Counted from the stretch's first letter, positions 7,062 through 16,663 are shown. The stretch is DNA of 64,000 bases from Solobacterium sp. (GCA_017469885.1 JAFUFO010000006.1:1-64000), one strand, 5' to 3'. A program made the numbers and translations. The notes: generated from the sequence alone by a model not told the origin.

Positions 7062-8201
7062 CGCTTAATTTAACAAAAATGTAGTTCTGAGCCAAAAATG
7101 GGACAGTGAGATAGGAGGCTTGGTAATAGTCTGACTTCACGGAGGTCTTGATAGATATGAGACAGAGTGAAGTATTAGTCAGATTTTCAAAACTTACAGA
7201 GAGTCAGAAAGAACGAATTCGCCGTGAGGTTGATGACTTCATCGCAATGAATGAAGCGTTATCTGGTCAAAGGCCGGAATGTTGCCCTAAATGTAAAAGC
7301 GAATATAAGCTGATCGGTCATGGAAAGCAGAAATCCAATCAGAAGCCTAGATTTACATGTGCCGACTGTGGACAAACGTTTACCTATGATTCCGGTACGA
7401 TATTCAGTAATCTTAAGATCTCGAAAGATGAGTTTATTGAAATCTGCTTGGATACGCTGAGCCTTGTGCCAATTAAAGAAACAGCAGCCAGACTGAACAG
7501 ATCTGTGCCGACAGTACATATGAACCGGCATAAGTTCCTTGCGGTATTAGAAGAGATCCTCGATGCGGAAGCAGCGCTTCTGTCCGGAACTGTTGAAATA
7601 GACGAGACATACGAGCTTGAGAGTACCAAAGGCAAAACACCGCCTAACAGAAAGGCTCGCCGACGCGGCGAGCCGAGTAAGTTCAGGGGAATATCTCATG
7701 AACAAGTCTGTATCGTCACCACAACAGATAGAAATGGACACGAGATATTCAAGGCAGTTGGCTTTGGGAAACCAACTACCGAAAGTATAACCGATACATT
7801 CGGGAAACACATCAGAAAGAAATCTGTCATTTATTCAGATGGGATATTCATATATGACCAACTTTCCAAGAATACGGAATCAAAGCTGATTCAGCTGGTC
7901 GGACATGAATCCTATAACATGGTCGAACATCTGAATACGGTCAATTACATTCACAAGATGATCCAGGATACGTTCAAGTACTACAGAGGCATTGCCACAA
8001 AATATATGAACCGATATATGGCCCTGTTCGTCATGAAACGTAGATTTCAGGATATGGATGACAATGAGATGGCAGATCTTCTTATTCGCAGGTTGCGGAC
8101 ATTCCAGTGCCACATTACCCGAAAGTCCTTAAAAACATCACATGTGTTCGCTGTTTAAGCGAATTTCACAGATTTCTAATACTAATTGGTTAAATTAAGC
8201 G
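7062..8201 (+). mobile_element. Complete IS1595-family insertion sequence
   Basis: The element is 1140 bp long. It has perfect 13-bp terminal inverted repeats CGCTTAATTTAAC (7062-7074) and GTTAAATTAAGCG (8189-8201), flanked by the 8-bp target duplication AAAAATTT (7054-7061 and 8202-8209). It carries one intact transposase gene. The 8-bp duplication fits IS1595. It is inserted between the divergent tRNA-Lys and lipoprotein genes, and its intact state suggests recent movement. Confidence 0.9.
7157..8158 (+). CDS. IS1595-family transposase
   Basis: A transposase of 333 aa from the ATG at 7157, with a possible TTG start at 7148 that sits too close to GGAGG. An N-terminal zinc finger (CCPKCKSEY ... 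CADCGQTF) binds DNA. The ISXO2-like catalytic domain follows, with GTVEIDETYE, VIYSDGIF and NTVNYIHKMI, the D-D-N/H positions typical of IS1595 rather than the classical DDE. The C-terminal KYMNRYMALFVMKRRF segment is also typical. The frame is intact end to end, so the copy is probably active. Confidence 0.93.
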   Translation: MRQSEVLVRFSKLTESQKERIRREVDDFIAMNEALSGQRPECCPKCKSEYKLIGHGKQKSNQKPRFTCADCGQTFTYDSGTIFSNLKISKDEFIEICLDTLSLVPIKETAARLNRSVPTVHMNRHKFLAVLEEILDAEAALLSGTVEIDETYELESTKGKTPPNRKARRRGEPSKFRGISHEQVCIVTTTDRNGHEIFKAVGFGKPTTESITDTFGKHIRKKSVIYSDGIFIYDQLSKNTESKLIQLVGHESYNMVEHLNTVNYIHKMIQDTFKYYRGIATKYMNRYMALFVMKRRFQDMDDNEMADLLIRRLRTFQCHITRKSLKTSHVFAV

Positions 8202-8322
8202 AAAAATTTTGATATTTTTTTATTATGTTCAAAAACAAGGTATCCGGCATGGGTATTCCGGGCATATTACTGTTCCCCGGACAGCCGGTTATCTAAGATG
8301 AAAGCAGGAAGGAGTGTCTGCG

Positions 8323-9072
8323 ATGCGGAAACAAGTGCTTACAGTAATAGCGGCTCTGATGCTTGCCGGATGTACGGCGGTGTCGGAAACACCGGAGCCG
8401 GCGAATGCGCCGGCAGGGAATCAGGGATGCGATGCGTTTGAAGCCTGCGAAGACGCATCCGCAGATCAGAGTGAAACCGTAATGACATTTAAGGAAGATT
8501 ATGAATCACTCAACGGCGTTGCCAACAGCTCCGGCAAACTTCATCGGATCATCACCATTTCCAAAACACATCCGTTTGTATACGCACAGCCGGCAGATAT
8601 TCTCAATATGATTCAGAATAAGGAATCCTTCTGGCTTTATGTCGGAGATTCGAAATGTCCCTGGTGCCGTGCCGTCATTGAATCGGCCATTGCGGCTGCG
8701 GCAGAACAGGGGGTTACAGCCATTCAGTATCTTCCGATCTGGGACAGCGAGGGAAATGAAATCCTGCGGGATAAGTACGAACTGGTATCGGGAAAACCTG
8801 TAAAGGTCAGCGACGGAGCTCCGGAATATGCGGAACTGTTAAGCGTTCTTGAGCCGCTCCTGAGACCGTACGAACTGGAAGGGGAGAATGGTCAGATGGT
8901 GGATGTCGGCGAGAAACGTATCTACGCACCGAACTATGTCCGGATTGAAGAAGGTAAGCCGGTGCGTCTGACAACGGGAATTCCGAACGAACTCTCTGAT
9001 CCAAGGGGAGAACTCAGCGCCGAACAGGTTGCGGATGAAATGGCTCAGTTCACAGAATTCTTTGCGGAATAA
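8323..9072 (+). CDS. Lipoprotein with thioredoxin-like CPWC motif
   Basis: A 249-aa exported lipoprotein. The signal peptide MRKQVLTVIAALMLAGC ends in a lipobox with Cys17. After a disordered linker the mature part carries a thioredoxin-like fold with DSKCPWCRAVIE (about 104-115), a CxxC redox centre preceded by a strand (FWLYVG). It probably handles disulfides at the outer membrane face or in secreted proteins; the partner is unknown. I chose the ATG at 8323, with GGAAGGAG eight bases before it, over the GTG nine bases earlier. It stands alone between the IS and a symporter gene. Confidence 0.8.
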   Translation: MRKQVLTVIAALMLAGCTAVSETPEPANAPAGNQGCDAFEACEDASADQSETVMTFKEDYESLNGVANSSGKLHRIITISKTHPFVYAQPADILNMIQNKESFWLYVGDSKCPWCRAVIESAIAAAAEQGVTAIQYLPIWDSEGNEILRDKYELVSGKPVKVSDGAPEYAELLSVLEPLLRPYELEGENGQMVDVGEKRIYAPNYVRIEEGKPVRLTTGIPNELSDPRGELSAEQVADEMAQFTEFFAE

Positions 9073-9084
9073 TCGAATAATGTA

Positions 9085-9150
9085 AGAATTTTCATTTATG
9101 TGAAAATGATTGCATGCAATGAAAGAAAATGATAAAGTCATCCTATAGTT
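9085..9150. promoter_or_regulatory. Palindromes and promoter-like sequence upstream of the alanine symporter
   Basis: The gap contains TTTTCA-N6-TGAAAA, the perfect palindrome ATTGCATGCAAT, and a possible promoter TTGCAT-17-TAAAGT. An operator for the symporter gene is plausible but unproven. Confidence 0.3.
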
Positions 9151-9193
9151 TTTGTGGAATTTGTGCGTAACAGTTCCGAAGGGGGAAAAGACT

Positions 9194-10678
9194 ATGGGGT
9201 TTCTGGATTTTATTGAACACATCAACAATTCGGTAAACGCATTCGTCTGGGGTGTTCCGATGCTGATATTACTGATCGGCACCGGCATCATGATGACTGC
9301 GCGTACCGGATTTTTTCAGTTAACGCATTTCAGACACTGGGTTTCCAATACGATCGGTGCCATCTTCAAGGATAAGAATGTCACGGCGCATACCGGACAG
9401 GAAGATAAATCCATCTCTCAGTTCCAGAGTCTCTGTACTGCGCTTGCGGCGACGGTCGGTACCGGTAATATTGCCGGTGTATCTGCGGCCATCGTCTCCG
9501 GCGGTCCCGGTGCGGTCTTCTGGATGTGGATCGTTGCCTTCTTCGGAATGATGACAAACTATTCCGAAAATGTTCTTGGTATCTATTACCGTCAGAAGAA
9601 TGAGCGCGGCGAATGGTGCGGCGGCGCAATGTATTATCTCCGCCACGGTCTCGGTTCCCGCAAGGGCATGCAGAAGGTCGGCAATGTGCTGGCATGGCTG
9701 TTTGCGCTGTTCTGTGTGATCGCATCCTTCGGTATCGGAAATATGAGCCAGGTAAATACGATCGCGGCGAATATGAACAAGACATTCGGTCTTTCCACCT
9801 TCCTGATCGGCGTTCTGCTGGTTGTTCTGTCCGCATTTGTCATCATCGGCGGACTCAAGCGCATTGCCTCTGTCACAGAACTTCTGGTTCCGTTCATGGC
9901 AATCGCCTATATTCTCTTCTCATTTGTCATTATCTTTAAAAACATCAATATGATGCCGGCAGTCCTGGCATCCATCTTCAAGGGAGCGTTCGCAATGCGT
10001 TCGGTCGGCGGCGGTATTGTCGGCTACGGCGTCATGACCGCTCTTACCTGGGGTATGAAGCGCGGTGTCTTCTCCAATGAAGCGGGTCTTGGTTCAAGCG
10101 TCATGGTGCATTCCGCATCCAACGTCAAGGAACCGGTTGCGCAGGGCATGTGGGGTATCTTCGAAGTATTCGCGGATACGATCATCATCTGCTCGATCAC
10201 CGCATTCGTTATTCTCTCGACCGGTCTTGTCGATCTTGAGACCGGCGTCATGATCAGCAACTCCACCAGTACAGCGCTGGTATCCGAGGCATTCTCGGTC
10301 GTCTTCGGACGCGCCGGTGCGGGATTCGTCGCAATTGCGATCTTCCTGTTTGCCTACAGCACGACGCTTGGCTGGAGTGAATACGGCTCCCGTGCCTTCG
10401 AGTATCTTTTCGGCACAAAGCGGGTCATCATCTTCCGTATCATCTTCGTCTGCTTCATCATGGTCGGCGCAACGATGAACCTTCAGCTGGCGTGGGATCT
10501 CTCTGATACCTTTAACGGCATGATGGCGATTCCGAACCTGATCGGTGTCATCTCCTGCAGCGGAACAGTCATTGCGATCACAAAGAACTATGTGGACCGC
10601 AAGATCCGCCACAAGGATATCAGGCCGATCTATTCCAACTGGGAAGATATCCAGAAGATGCAGGAAGAAAGCGACTGA
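9194..10678 (+). CDS. Sodium:alanine symporter family protein (AGCS)
   Basis: A 494-aa polytopic membrane protein that would import alanine or glycine with Na+. About eleven hydrophobic segments are visible. AGCS signatures include ALAATVGTGNIAGVSAAI near residue 90 and GVFSNEAGLGSS near 295. Length is typical of AlsT/DagA. GGGGG lies just before the ATG at 9194; an upstream in-frame ATG at 9152 has no such site. A strong terminator follows, so the gene is monocistronic. Confidence 0.93.
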   Translation: MGFLDFIEHINNSVNAFVWGVPMLILLIGTGIMMTARTGFFQLTHFRHWVSNTIGAIFKDKNVTAHTGQEDKSISQFQSLCTALAATVGTGNIAGVSAAIVSGGPGAVFWMWIVAFFGMMTNYSENVLGIYYRQKNERGEWCGGAMYYLRHGLGSRKGMQKVGNVLAWLFALFCVIASFGIGNMSQVNTIAANMNKTFGLSTFLIGVLLVVLSAFVIIGGLKRIASVTELLVPFMAIAYILFSFVIIFKNINMMPAVLASIFKGAFAMRSVGGGIVGYGVMTALTWGMKRGVFSNEAGLGSSVMVHSASNVKEPVAQGMWGIFEVFADTIIICSITAFVILSTGLVDLETGVMISNSTSTALVSEAFSVVFGRAGAGFVAIAIFLFAYSTTLGWSEYGSRAFEYLFGTKRVIIFRIIFVCFIMVGATMNLQLAWDLSDTFNGMMAIPNLIGVISCSGTVIAITKNYVDRKIRHKDIRPIYSNWEDIQKMQEESD

Positions 10679-10688
10679 GTTAAAAAAA

Positions 10689-10727
10689 TACTGTGATCAC
10701 AGGTTAATCCGGATCACAGTTTTTTTA
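10689..10727. terminator. Bidirectional terminator between the symporter and tgt
   Basis: ACTGTGATC pairs with GATCACAGT, followed by seven T on the plus strand and preceded by an A run. The convergent genes at 9194-10678 and 10738-11868 can both end here. Confidence 0.85.
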
Positions 10728-10737
10728 TGCGCAATGA

Positions 10738-11892
<1,155 letters not shown>

Positions 11893-11964
11893 TTATCCTG
11901 CGGTCTTTGATTAAGGTAACATATCTTTTTAAAAATGCCTAATCCCGGATTATCAGCTGCTAAA

Positions 11965-11973
11965 TGATATAAT
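11965..11973 (+). promoter_or_regulatory. Extended -10 (TGATATAAT) close to the start codon
   Basis: An extended -10 element ends 11 nt before the ATG at 11985, and no Shine-Dalgarno sequence is present. The mRNA leader would be only a few bases long. Confidence 0.5.
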
Positions 11974-11984
11974 TCTATTTAGTT

Positions 11985-12437
11985 ATGAAGTCACAGTCGA
12001 TCAAGACACGCAATCTTCCGGTCATGGAGACACAGCCGTATACCGTACACGTCAAGCCGATCGCCGCACTTGCGCTCATGGGACTCGCAGGGGTCGGACT
12101 GCTTTTTACGCGTTCGGTATGGGGCGGGGCAGGAGTCGTCATGATCCTGGTCTCGGTGTTTTCGCTGTTGATGCTGCCGGACAGGTATCTGATTCAGTTT
12201 ACGCCGGACTATATGGTTCTTTACAACCACCGCAGTATGGAAGAATGCACGATTGTGTACTGGGATGATATTGTGAACTGGCAGTATGAATATCATAAAG
12301 GCTTCGATGTGCTGGTGCTTTCGCTGACGGATGGCTCGACCCAGAGCATCGAACTCTACAGCAAGCGCTCCATCGAGCGCTTCATGAATCAGTATGCGCC
12401 CGGCAAGGAACTGAAGAGCGTACGCAGAAAGGACTGA
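11985..12437 (+). CDS. Unknown two-TM membrane protein
   Basis: A 150-aa protein I do not recognise by family. Two adjacent hydrophobic segments (about 28-45 and 48-66) are followed by a cytosolic part (RYLIQFTPDYMVLYNHRSM ... IVYWDDIVNWQYEYHKG) that looks like a small PH-type beta domain (YdbT/YvbH-like). It may be a short membrane-associated regulatory or scaffold protein. The ATG at 11985 lies right behind an extended -10; an in-frame ATG at 12024 also lacks a Shine-Dalgarno site. It is followed after 6 nt by the ArsR-type regulator and is probably co-transcribed with it. Confidence 0.7.
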   Translation: MKSQSIKTRNLPVMETQPYTVHVKPIAALALMGLAGVGLLFTRSVWGGAGVVMILVSVFSLLMLPDRYLIQFTPDYMVLYNHRSMEECTIVYWDDIVNWQYEYHKGFDVLVLSLTDGSTQSIELYSKRSIERFMNQYAPGKELKSVRRKD

Positions 12438-12443
12438 ACGAAC

Positions 12444-12773
12444 GTGAATTACGTGGATCCCGAAAAGGTGGAACAGTGCCGTGAAAATATGATCGGTGAA
12501 GATGAATACGACGATATGTCGATGATTTTTACCATGTTCGGAGACAGCACCCGTCTGAAGATCATGAATGCGCTGTTCACGAATGAACTGTGTGTCAGTG
12601 ATCTTGCAGGATTACTGCAGATGAGTCAGTCCGCGATCTCGCATCAGCTGGCAAGTCTCAAGAAAACAAAACTGGTCACGTCCCGGAAAATCGGCAAACT
12701 GGTCTACTATTCCATGGCCGATGAACATATCAAGAATATCTACCGTATGGCGCTGGAGCACATCCGCGAATGA
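12444..12773 (+). CDS. ArsR/SmtB-family metal-sensing repressor
   Basis: A 109-aa winged-helix repressor starting at GTG. The recognition region is ELCVSDLAGLLQMSQSAISHQLASLKK, close to the ELCVCDLA motif of SmtB/CzrA but with Ser for the second Cys. The C-terminal helix ADEHIKNIYRMALEHIRE places D, H, H and E at offsets 0, 2, 13 and 16, exactly as the alpha-5 zinc site of SmtB. It should therefore sense Zn or Co through alpha-5 rather than cysteines. No metal exporter is adjacent, so its target is unknown. Its stop overlaps the next start by 4 nt. Confidence 0.9.
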   Translation: MNYVDPEKVEQCRENMIGEDEYDDMSMIFTMFGDSTRLKIMNALFTNELCVSDLAGLLQMSQSAISHQLASLKKTKLVTSRKIGKLVYYSMADEHIKNIYRMALEHIRE

Positions 12774-13327
12774 AAGTCACCGCAATTGATTTTGAAACCG
12801 CAAATAACAGTCCCGCCTCAGTATGTTCTGTCGGACTCTCCGTTCTGGAGGACGGCTGTGCAGAGGAGGCTTTTTACTCGCTGATCAAACCGGAAGCGAA
12901 TGTTTCCCGTTTTCTTCCGTTCAATATCAAGATTCACGGGATCCGGCCGGAAGACACTGCGGATGCGCCGGAGTTTGCGGAAGTGCTGCGGAAGATGAAA
13001 CCGTATTTTGAGGATTCGATTGTCTGTGCGCATAATGCGCCGTTTGATATGAGCTGCCTCAGGGCTGCCTGTCTCAACTGCGGTCTTCCGGTTCCGCAGA
13101 TTCGGTATTTCGATACGGTTGCCCTGAGCCGCCGCATGTTTCCTGCCCTGGAACATCACCGGCTGAATGATATGTGTTCCTATCTGAATATCGAGCTGGA
13201 TCATCATAATGCCGCATCGGACGCCTTTGGCTGTCTGATGATCGTTGTGCAGACGATGAATCTTACCGGAATCTACGAAATTGAGGATCTTCTGGATGCT
13301 CTGAATATTCGGATAAAGAATCTTTAG
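12770..13327 (+). CDS. DEDDh 3'-5' exonuclease (DNA polymerase III epsilon-like)
   Basis: A 185-aa exonuclease of the DnaQ/RNase T fold. Exo motifs are AIDFETANN (Asp and Glu), CAHNAPFDMSCLR (Asp) and DHHNAASDAFGC (His and Asp). It is single-domain, without helicase or polymerase fusion, as in the many small DnaQ-like nucleases of Firmicutes. It would trim DNA or RNA 3' ends in the cytoplasm. Its ATG overlaps the stop of the ArsR gene (ATGA), which points to translational coupling, although no functional link is obvious. Confidence 0.9.
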   Translation: MKVTAIDFETANNSPASVCSVGLSVLEDGCAEEAFYSLIKPEANVSRFLPFNIKIHGIRPEDTADAPEFAEVLRKMKPYFEDSIVCAHNAPFDMSCLRAACLNCGLPVPQIRYFDTVALSRRMFPALEHHRLNDMCSYLNIELDHHNAASDAFGCLMIVVQTMNLTGIYEIEDLLDALNIRIKNL

Positions 13328-13333
13328 GCGGAT

Positions 13334-13388
13334 AGTTTTGAAAATTTTTTGAAAATGATGAAATCGGTTTTACATAATTTTCAAAACT
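13334..13388. repeat. 13-bp inverted repeat overlapping a promoter
   Basis: AGTTTTGAAAATT (13334-13346) and AATTTTCAAAACT (13376-13388) are perfect inverted repeats. The right arm lies within the spacer of the promoter for the gene at 13426, so the pair could be an operator or a loop-forming site. Confidence 0.5.
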
Positions 13389-13397
13389 GAGTATAAT
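13369..13397 (+). promoter_or_regulatory. Promoter of the pyrophosphatase-like gene
   Basis: TTTACA (13369-13374) and TATAAT (13392-13397) are 17 nt apart, a near-consensus vegetative promoter, with the transcription start about 25 nt before the ribosome-binding site AAAGGGG. Confidence 0.75.
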
Positions 13398-13425
13398 GGT
13401 TTCACACATCACATAAAGGGGAATT

Positions 13426-13815
13426 ATGGCACTTTACGAAAATAACGCCTACTTCTGGCAGAAACTTGACACACTGTATCTCTCAAGCGGATTTACCGTT
13501 GCACGAAAAAAAGGTGAGCGGCACCCGGAGTTCGCAAATCTGATCTATCCGGTTGACTATGCGCATCTCAATGACACCAATGGTGTTGCAGACGGTGTTT
13601 CGGTTTATCTTGGATCGAAGAGTCACTACTCGATCACAGGTATCGTTGTGGCAGCGGATATTCTGAAGAAGACACTGGATATCAAGATCCTTGCCGGCTG
13701 TACGGATGAAGAGGAAAAGGATGTGCTTCGTTTCCTGAATCAGACCGATTATCAGAAAACCGTTCTGATCCGCCGCGGCAATGAGATTCCAAGCTGGGGC
13801 GAAACAGAAAACTGA
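13426..13815 (+). CDS. Inorganic pyrophosphatase-like protein, degenerate active site
   Basis: A 129-aa protein resembling the family I pyrophosphatase fold: NLIYPVDYAHLNDTNG corresponds to the YPxNYGxI strand, followed by DGVSVYLGS where active enzymes have DGDPLDVLV. The metal-binding Asp residues of that loop are mostly lost. The C-terminus (FLNQTDYQKTVLIRRGNEIPSW) is highly charged. It may bind a phosphorylated ligand rather than hydrolyse pyrophosphate, or represent a divergent activity. It has its own promoter and is followed by a strong terminator. A related domain occurs fused to an acetyltransferase at 51036-51800. Confidence 0.65.
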   Translation: MALYENNAYFWQKLDTLYLSSGFTVARKKGERHPEFANLIYPVDYAHLNDTNGVADGVSVYLGSKSHYSITGIVVAADILKKTLDIKILAGCTDEEEKDVLRFLNQTDYQKTVLIRRGNEIPSWGETEN

Positions 13816-13828
13816 ATCTGACGATATA

Positions 13829-13861
13829 CATCGCATATCACGGATATGCGGTGTTTTTTTA
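13829..13861 (+). terminator. Rho-independent terminator
   Basis: CATCGCATATC pairs with GATATGCGGTG around a 3-nt loop, followed by eight T. It ends the gene at 13426-13815. Confidence 0.85.
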
Positions 13862-13885
13862 TGAAAAAACAGCACCGGAGTGCTG
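13860..13885 (-). terminator. Rho-independent terminator of the aminotransferase-side operon
   Basis: On the minus strand ACAGCAC-TCCG-GTGCTGT is followed by a T run. It ends the convergent transcript of the phospholipase C-like gene. Confidence 0.75.
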
Positions 13886-13895
13886 TTCAGATTGT

Positions 13896-14762
13896 TTACA
13901 GAATGGTCTCGCCGAACGGAATGCCGTTGAAGTTTTTCTTGATCATTGCCGGATCGGCATCGGGAATCAGCTTCAGCGCATATTCCCGTGCTTCATCCAT
14001 CAGCTCGGGGAATGTCTTGCGGCTTTCACCGTACCATACCCATAATGCATGGTCCGGATTGAGCACGGCGGGCTGCGCATTCTCCTTGTCGGTAAGCATC
14101 ATGCCGGTAATCAGGTGCGGCATGCGTGCAAGCGTTTCAACACCGCGGGCAATTCTGTGCTTTGTTTTCTGCGGACGAAGCTGGCGGGTAATACGCATGC
14201 AGTCGCGGCACGCGTTTTCGATTGTCTTTTCGGGAATATTCAGCGCATAAACGATCTGGAAGAGGCCGTGATACATCCTGGCGAGTTCCTTTACTTCCTG
14301 ATCCGAAATCTTCAGCATGTTGTAGACGTTGTAATCCTTAACCGAACGGCCGAGTTTGTTTAACAGCCAGCCGTCAATCTCTCCCTCCAGGCGGAAGTGC
14401 GCTTCACTTACGTGGGTGCCGTGGAGATCCTGTTCCATCTTCGCGAAGGCATTGATGATCGGATGACAGAAGGCGTCGAGCGAATAATGCGTCAGGAATC
14501 CGCAGTAATAACTGTGCAGGGCAGGGGTAGGCGTGTGCGCCTTCATATACGCAATCGTCTCCTTTACCTTCTGACTGTGCATCAAGTTGCCGTATTTATG
14601 CAGAGAGTTGGGCAGAAACATGTAACGGTGGAAGAAAAACAGGTCGGGTCCCTGGGAACCGAGATAGTACATCGGAAGACTGGTGATTTTCTGTTTTTTC
14701 TCTTCCGGCATCGCTTCATAGACGCTCTTTGCAAATTCGGCATGAGTTGTAGCTGCTGGCAT
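13896..14762 (-). CDS. Zinc-dependent phospholipase C-like protein
   Basis: A 288-aa member of the zinc-dependent phospholipase C family. His and Asp residues suitable as zinc ligands are visible in MPAATTHAEFAK, GSQGPDLFFFHRY, CGFLTHYSLDAFCHP and THVSEAHFRLEGEIDGW. No signal peptide is present, unlike classical secreted phospholipases, so it probably acts in the cytoplasm on an unknown substrate. It lies 14 nt after the aminotransferase gene and likely shares its transcript. Confidence 0.85.
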   Translation of the reverse strand: MPAATTHAEFAKSVYEAMPEEKKQKITSLPMYYLGSQGPDLFFFHRYMFLPNSLHKYGNLMHSQKVKETIAYMKAHTPTPALHSYYCGFLTHYSLDAFCHPIINAFAKMEQDLHGTHVSEAHFRLEGEIDGWLLNKLGRSVKDYNVYNMLKISDQEVKELARMYHGLFQIVYALNIPEKTIENACRDCMRITRQLRPQKTKHRIARGVETLARMPHLITGMMLTDKENAQPAVLNPDHALWVWYGESRKTFPELMDEAREYALKLIPDADPAMIKKNFNGIPFGETIL

Positions 14763-14776
14763 GGGTTTTCCTCTTT

Positions 14777-16009
14777 CTACTGAACGGTATCGATGATCTC
14801 CCGGATCCGTTCCGCAAGACCTGCGGTTTTACGGACGGGCAGGGAACATACGGCGACACGGATGCCGCCGGGCATGGTTACGGTATAGATATGATTCTTC
14901 ATAAGCGCTTCATGGATCGCTTCCGTTTTTGCCGGATCGGTCTTAATGGTGATAAAGAATCCTTCCTTGTAGGGATATAACGGAAGACCGCAGGCTTCTG
15001 CTTCCTTCAGAAACAGGCCGCTGCGCTGTTTTAACAGATCGATGTACTGCTGTTTTTCCGCAAGATATGCCTCGCGGTTTTCATTTACGACCCAGCTGAA
15101 GTTTGCCATTGCGGCATTCGGAATATTCGACCAGATCGCACGTGCGGTTTTCTCGAAGACAATTTCTGCTTCCCGAACCGCTTCCTGTTTCTGCGCAAGA
15201 ATCACGGCTGCGCCGCAGCGAAGTCCATAGGATGTCAGTGCCTTGGAACAGGAGAATGCGATGACCGCCATGACATTGTCCGAGAAGGAATTGAACGTAT
15301 TCATATATGCACGGCTCTGTGCGGTGTCATATGCGTAATCAATATAGGCGATATCATCGATCAGGATGACCGGTCCCTGTGCAGAGACTTCATTCAGGAT
15401 GCGGACCAGTTCTTCCCATTCTTCCATGGTGAGGGAGTATCCGGTCGGATTGTGGCACGGGTCATTTACGACAAGTACCGCGCGTCCCTGTGTATTCATT
15501 GAGGAAACGAGTGCTTCCTTCACCGAGGCAAGATTGAACCGGTCCCCGTCAAACATCTGATAATGCACAAAATTGATGTTATTCTGTGCGGCCATAAGTT
15601 CATAGGAACTCCATCCGATATCCGGCAGGATAATTGTTTCGCCCTTGTCGAGGAACGTTGTAATGGCGGACGAAATTGCGCCGCTTCCGCCGGGTGAGGC
15701 AATGACGGAATGGGCAAGGGAAAGTTCGGTTCCCTGGGTCACCCAGGTATAAACATCCTTACAGAAATCGGGATTGCCGAGAAAACTTGAGGCATAGGCG
15801 CCTTTGATGCGGTGATCGAGCGCGTCATAGTGATCAAATACACTGTGAAATGCGACAAACCTGCCGTCTTCATCAAACAGCGAGCCGATCGTCGCGTCCG
15901 TGACGAGATCGCCGTTTTCTTCCTTATCCAGCATTGCGTACATCGCAACCGCGAATACGGTGTCGACAATCGGATTCGGGTTTGCGTCTTTTCTTACAAA
16001 TGACATCAT
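14777..16009 (-). CDS. PLP-dependent aminotransferase class I/II
   Basis: A 410-aa fold-type I aminotransferase, aspartate-aminotransferase-like. PLP features are SPGGSGAISSAI (phosphate-binding loop), NDPCHNPTGYS (Asn), LIDDIAYIDYAYD (Asp/Tyr) and FSCSKALTSYGLRCG with the Schiff-base Lys. Substrate cannot be told. The start is ATGATG at 16009 or 16006, with AGGAGG a few bases upstream inside the end of the previous gene. It directly follows the YggS-type gene without a gap, a pairing that fits PLP homeostasis. Confidence 0.93.
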   Translation of the reverse strand: MMSFVRKDANPNPIVDTVFAVAMYAMLDKEENGDLVTDATIGSLFDEDGRFVAFHSVFDHYDALDHRIKGAYASSFLGNPDFCKDVYTWVTQGTELSLAHSVIASPGGSGAISSAITTFLDKGETIILPDIGWSSYELMAAQNNINFVHYQMFDGDRFNLASVKEALVSSMNTQGRAVLVVNDPCHNPTGYSLTMEEWEELVRILNEVSAQGPVILIDDIAYIDYAYDTAQSRAYMNTFNSFSDNVMAVIAFSCSKALTSYGLRCGAAVILAQKQEAVREAEIVFEKTARAIWSNIPNAAMANFSWVVNENREAYLAEKQQYIDLLKQRSGLFLKEAEACGLPLYPYKEGFFITIKTDPAKTEAIHEALMKNHIYTVTMPGGIRVAVCSLPVRKTAGLAERIREIIDTVQ

Positions 16010-16657
16010 TCAGTCCTCCTGAAACAGTTTGGATCCGATCCGGACCATATTCGAACCTGCCTCCAGGGCAAGCAGATAATCATCGCTCATGCCCATGGAG
16101 AGGATGTGAATGGAAGGGTATTCCGCCCGCAGACGGTCATAGAGTCCGCGTCCTTCGCGGAATACCGCGCGGACCGCGTCTGCGTCATCCGTATGCGGTC
16201 CCATTGCCATGATGCCGTCGATGGAAAGATGCGGCAGGTTCTGACATGCCTGTATCATCGCATCGGCTTCTTCCGGGAGAAGTCCCGTTTTATGCGGATC
16301 CTGTGAGGCAAGATGGAATTCCAGCAGACAGGAGACCGTCCGTCCGAGAACAGCGGCTTCCTTCTCGATGGTTTCCGCAAGCCGAAGTGAATCCAATGAC
16401 TGAATGCAGGAAACATACGGGAGAATCTGCTTTACCTTGTTTCGCTGCAGATGGCCGATGAAATGCCACTGAATGTCCTTCGGCAGAGAATCTGCCTTGG
16501 CAAGCAGTTCCTGGGCCTTGTTTTCTCCGAAGATCCGCTGACCGAGTTCATAGGCACGCATGATCTCTTCCGGAGAATGCCGTTTTGACACCGTGCAGAG
16601 CGATGCGCGGCCTTCAAGTTCCTTCAGTACAGTCCTGTATTCTGTTTCCGCAAACAT
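16010..16657 (-). CDS. YggS/PROSC-family PLP homeostasis protein
   Basis: A 215-aa PLP-binding protein of the YggS (COG0325) family, which buffers pyridoxal phosphate and affects amino-acid and keto-acid pools. Typical segments are LCTVSKRHSPEEI with the PLP-binding Lys, RIFGENKAQELL, WHFIGHLQRNKVKQI, IQSLDSLRLAETIE, and GMSDDYLLALEAGSNMVRIGS. I place the start at 16657 because a TATAAT lies only 6 nt upstream, giving a leaderless mRNA; an in-frame ATG at 16675 would lie upstream of that -10. The divergent gene at 16690 shares the same tiny control region. Confidence 0.92.
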   Translation of the reverse strand: MFAETEYRTVLKELEGRASLCTVSKRHSPEEIMRAYELGQRIFGENKAQELLAKADSLPKDIQWHFIGHLQRNKVKQILPYVSCIQSLDSLRLAETIEKEAAVLGRTVSCLLEFHLASQDPHKTGLLPEEADAMIQACQNLPHLSIDGIMAMGPHTDDADAVRAVFREGRGLYDRLRAEYPSIHILSMGMSDDYLLALEAGSNMVRIGSKLFQED

Positions 16658-16663
16658 GTAAAC

